From: Alphaproteobacteria bacterium
Lineage (GTDB): Bacteria; Pseudomonadota; Alphaproteobacteria; Reyranellales; Reyranellaceae
Length of the DNA stretch: 64,000 nt
Reading direction: 5' to 3'
Assembly: GCA_016869975.1 (NCBI GenBank)
Contig: VGCZ01000011.1
Span: 1-64,000, forward strand
Position 1 is the first letter of the stretch. Each line of letters opens with the position of its first letter. Positions 63,501 through 64,000 of the stretch are shown in pieces. The notes under the pieces were generated by a model. That model had not been told where the DNA came from. It searched no databases and was given only the letters and a program-made list of their open reading frames with translations. The position numbers and the translations under genes are program-made.

Positions 63501-63538
63501 GGGCCAATAAGGACCAACCCTCTCTCGCAATCTCTCAG

Positions 63539-63569
63539 GCCCCGGCCACAACCCGGGGCTTTTTCTTTT
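63539..63569 (+). terminator. Rho-independent terminator after smc
   Basis: GCCCCGG (63539-63545) and CCGGGGC (63553-63559) pair around CCACAAC and are followed by TTTTTCTTTT. It lies 39 bases after the smc stop. The clearest T-run terminator in the window. Confidence 0.9.
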
Positions 63570-63640
63570 CGGGCGCCTCCCTCCCCCTGCCCGGACCGGA
63601 CCAGGACGAGTCCGGTGCCGGCGCGGTGCTGGAACCGTGA

Positions 63641-63695
63641 GGAAAGGAAAGGAAAGGAAGGGAACGGAAGGGAAGGGAACGGAACGGAACGGAAC
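63641..63695. repeat. GGAAN pentamer microsatellite, 11 tandem units
   Basis: Eleven consecutive pentamers start with GGAA: three GGAAA, then GGAAG, GGAAC, two GGAAG and four GGAAC. A twelfth degenerate unit (GGATA) follows. It is purine-only on the plus strand except for the C of GGAAC. The 500 bases from 63501 to 64000 otherwise hold the smc terminator and no convincing long gene. Confidence 0.9.
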
Positions 63696-63906
63696 GGATA
63701 TTCCGATGGAATCGGCCGCGTGGAGCGCGGCGGCGGCCGCCTCAAGTCAGGAGCAAAGACCGGCGGTGTATAGTCCCGACCGACGGTCGACCCGCACGGC
63801 CTCGCCTTGCGGCGCCATCTTCATGTCGAAGGCCGACACCAATCGCGCCGAGACGTCCGCTTCCGTCGCCGCGCGCCACCTTCCCTTTCGGCAGGAGGCA
63901 AGACGA

Positions 63907-63957
63907 TGGCAAAGAGCCGATTCGCACGACGCGCCAAGCTGTTGAAAAGCGCCTGAA
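63907..63957 (+). CDS. Possible 16-residue peptide with strong ribosome site
   Basis: ATG 63907 has AGGAGG 7 bases upstream and codes MAKSRFARRAKLLKSA before TGA at 63955-63957. The peptide is strongly basic. Such a site can be a leader peptide for a gene beyond the window or simply chance. A minus-strand frame across 63747-63962 also looks partly protein-like (DMKMAPQGEAVRVDRRSGLY) but has no recognised family. Confidence 0.25.
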
Positions 63958-64000
63958 AACATTGCGTTTTCCGGCGAAACTGTGTGACGCCTTGGCGCTT

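Noticed and set aside
59601-63551. A 1316-codon minus-strand frame antisense to smc
   Set aside because: Long only because antisense stops are rare in this codon usage; composition is Leu/Gly/Arg repetitive with no domain.

Overview
The window is about 64 kb of GC-rich chromosomal DNA from an alphaproteobacterium, most likely of the Hyphomicrobiales/Rhodospirillales breadth. The evidence is the run rnhB - ccrM (GANTC methyltransferase) - mutY - DUF721 - DsbA-like - smc at the right end, together with a D-tartrate dehydratase of the Bradyrhizobium type, ETF-ubiquinone oxidoreductase, CtaA and a ModE-controlled modABC operon. No rRNA, tRNA, insertion sequence, prophage or CRISPR array was seen. 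Genes are packed tightly on both strands, and many operon neighbours overlap by 4-8 bases.

Layout. 1-5.5 kb: end of an HpaI-type aldolase gene, a cupin, a MATE exporter, and a three-gene minus-strand operon (type III polyketide synthase, ICMT-like methyltransferase, DHA2 exporter). 5.5-8.6 kb: a ModE-like regulator divergent from modABC, with two tandem Mo-box-like palindromes between them. 8.6-16.4 kb: a C13-like cysteine-protease lipoprotein, the Kup potassium transporter, an 1172-residue fusion resembling both subunits of the Nfn transhydrogenase, a MAPEG protein, and a ParD antitoxin beside an internally deleted ParE. 16.4-21.7 kb: D-tartrate dehydratase, a TauE-type transporter and a branched-chain-type ABC importer with fused LivM-LivG and no binding protein. 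21.8-33.4 kb: mostly housekeeping genes (ctaA, a Sel1/peptidoglycan-binding protein, ispE, a TPR protein, ETF-QO, GST, methylmalonyl-CoA epimerase, cold shock protein, family 4 UDG, an amidohydrolase).

33.4-43.5 kb is rich in sulfur chemistry: a persulfide dioxygenase-rhodanese fusion, a MetX-like acyltransferase, a thiol-dioxygenase-like cupin fused to four rhodanese domains, and, after a lytic transglycosylase, a CoA-transferase / Gln-type thiol dioxygenase / enoyl-CoA hydratase set that resembles 3-mercaptopropionate catabolism. 43.6-54.8 kb: moaB, a phosphotransferase, a PA0069-type radical SAM protein, an IalB-like lipoprotein gene split by an in-frame amber codon, a metallophosphatase, a PagL-like lipid A deacylase, two divergent luciferase-like oxidoreductases, an ABC exporter with a possible leader peptide, a Bcr/CflA exporter and a nucleotidyltransferase. 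54.8-64 kb: the conserved rnhB-ccrM-mutY-DUF721-DsbA-smc block, then a non-coding tail with a GGAAN pentamer microsatellite.

At least four families of short palindromic intergenic repeats are scattered through the window. In several places they supply coding sequence: the last residues of the UDG and the possible N-terminal extensions of MutY and DUF721.
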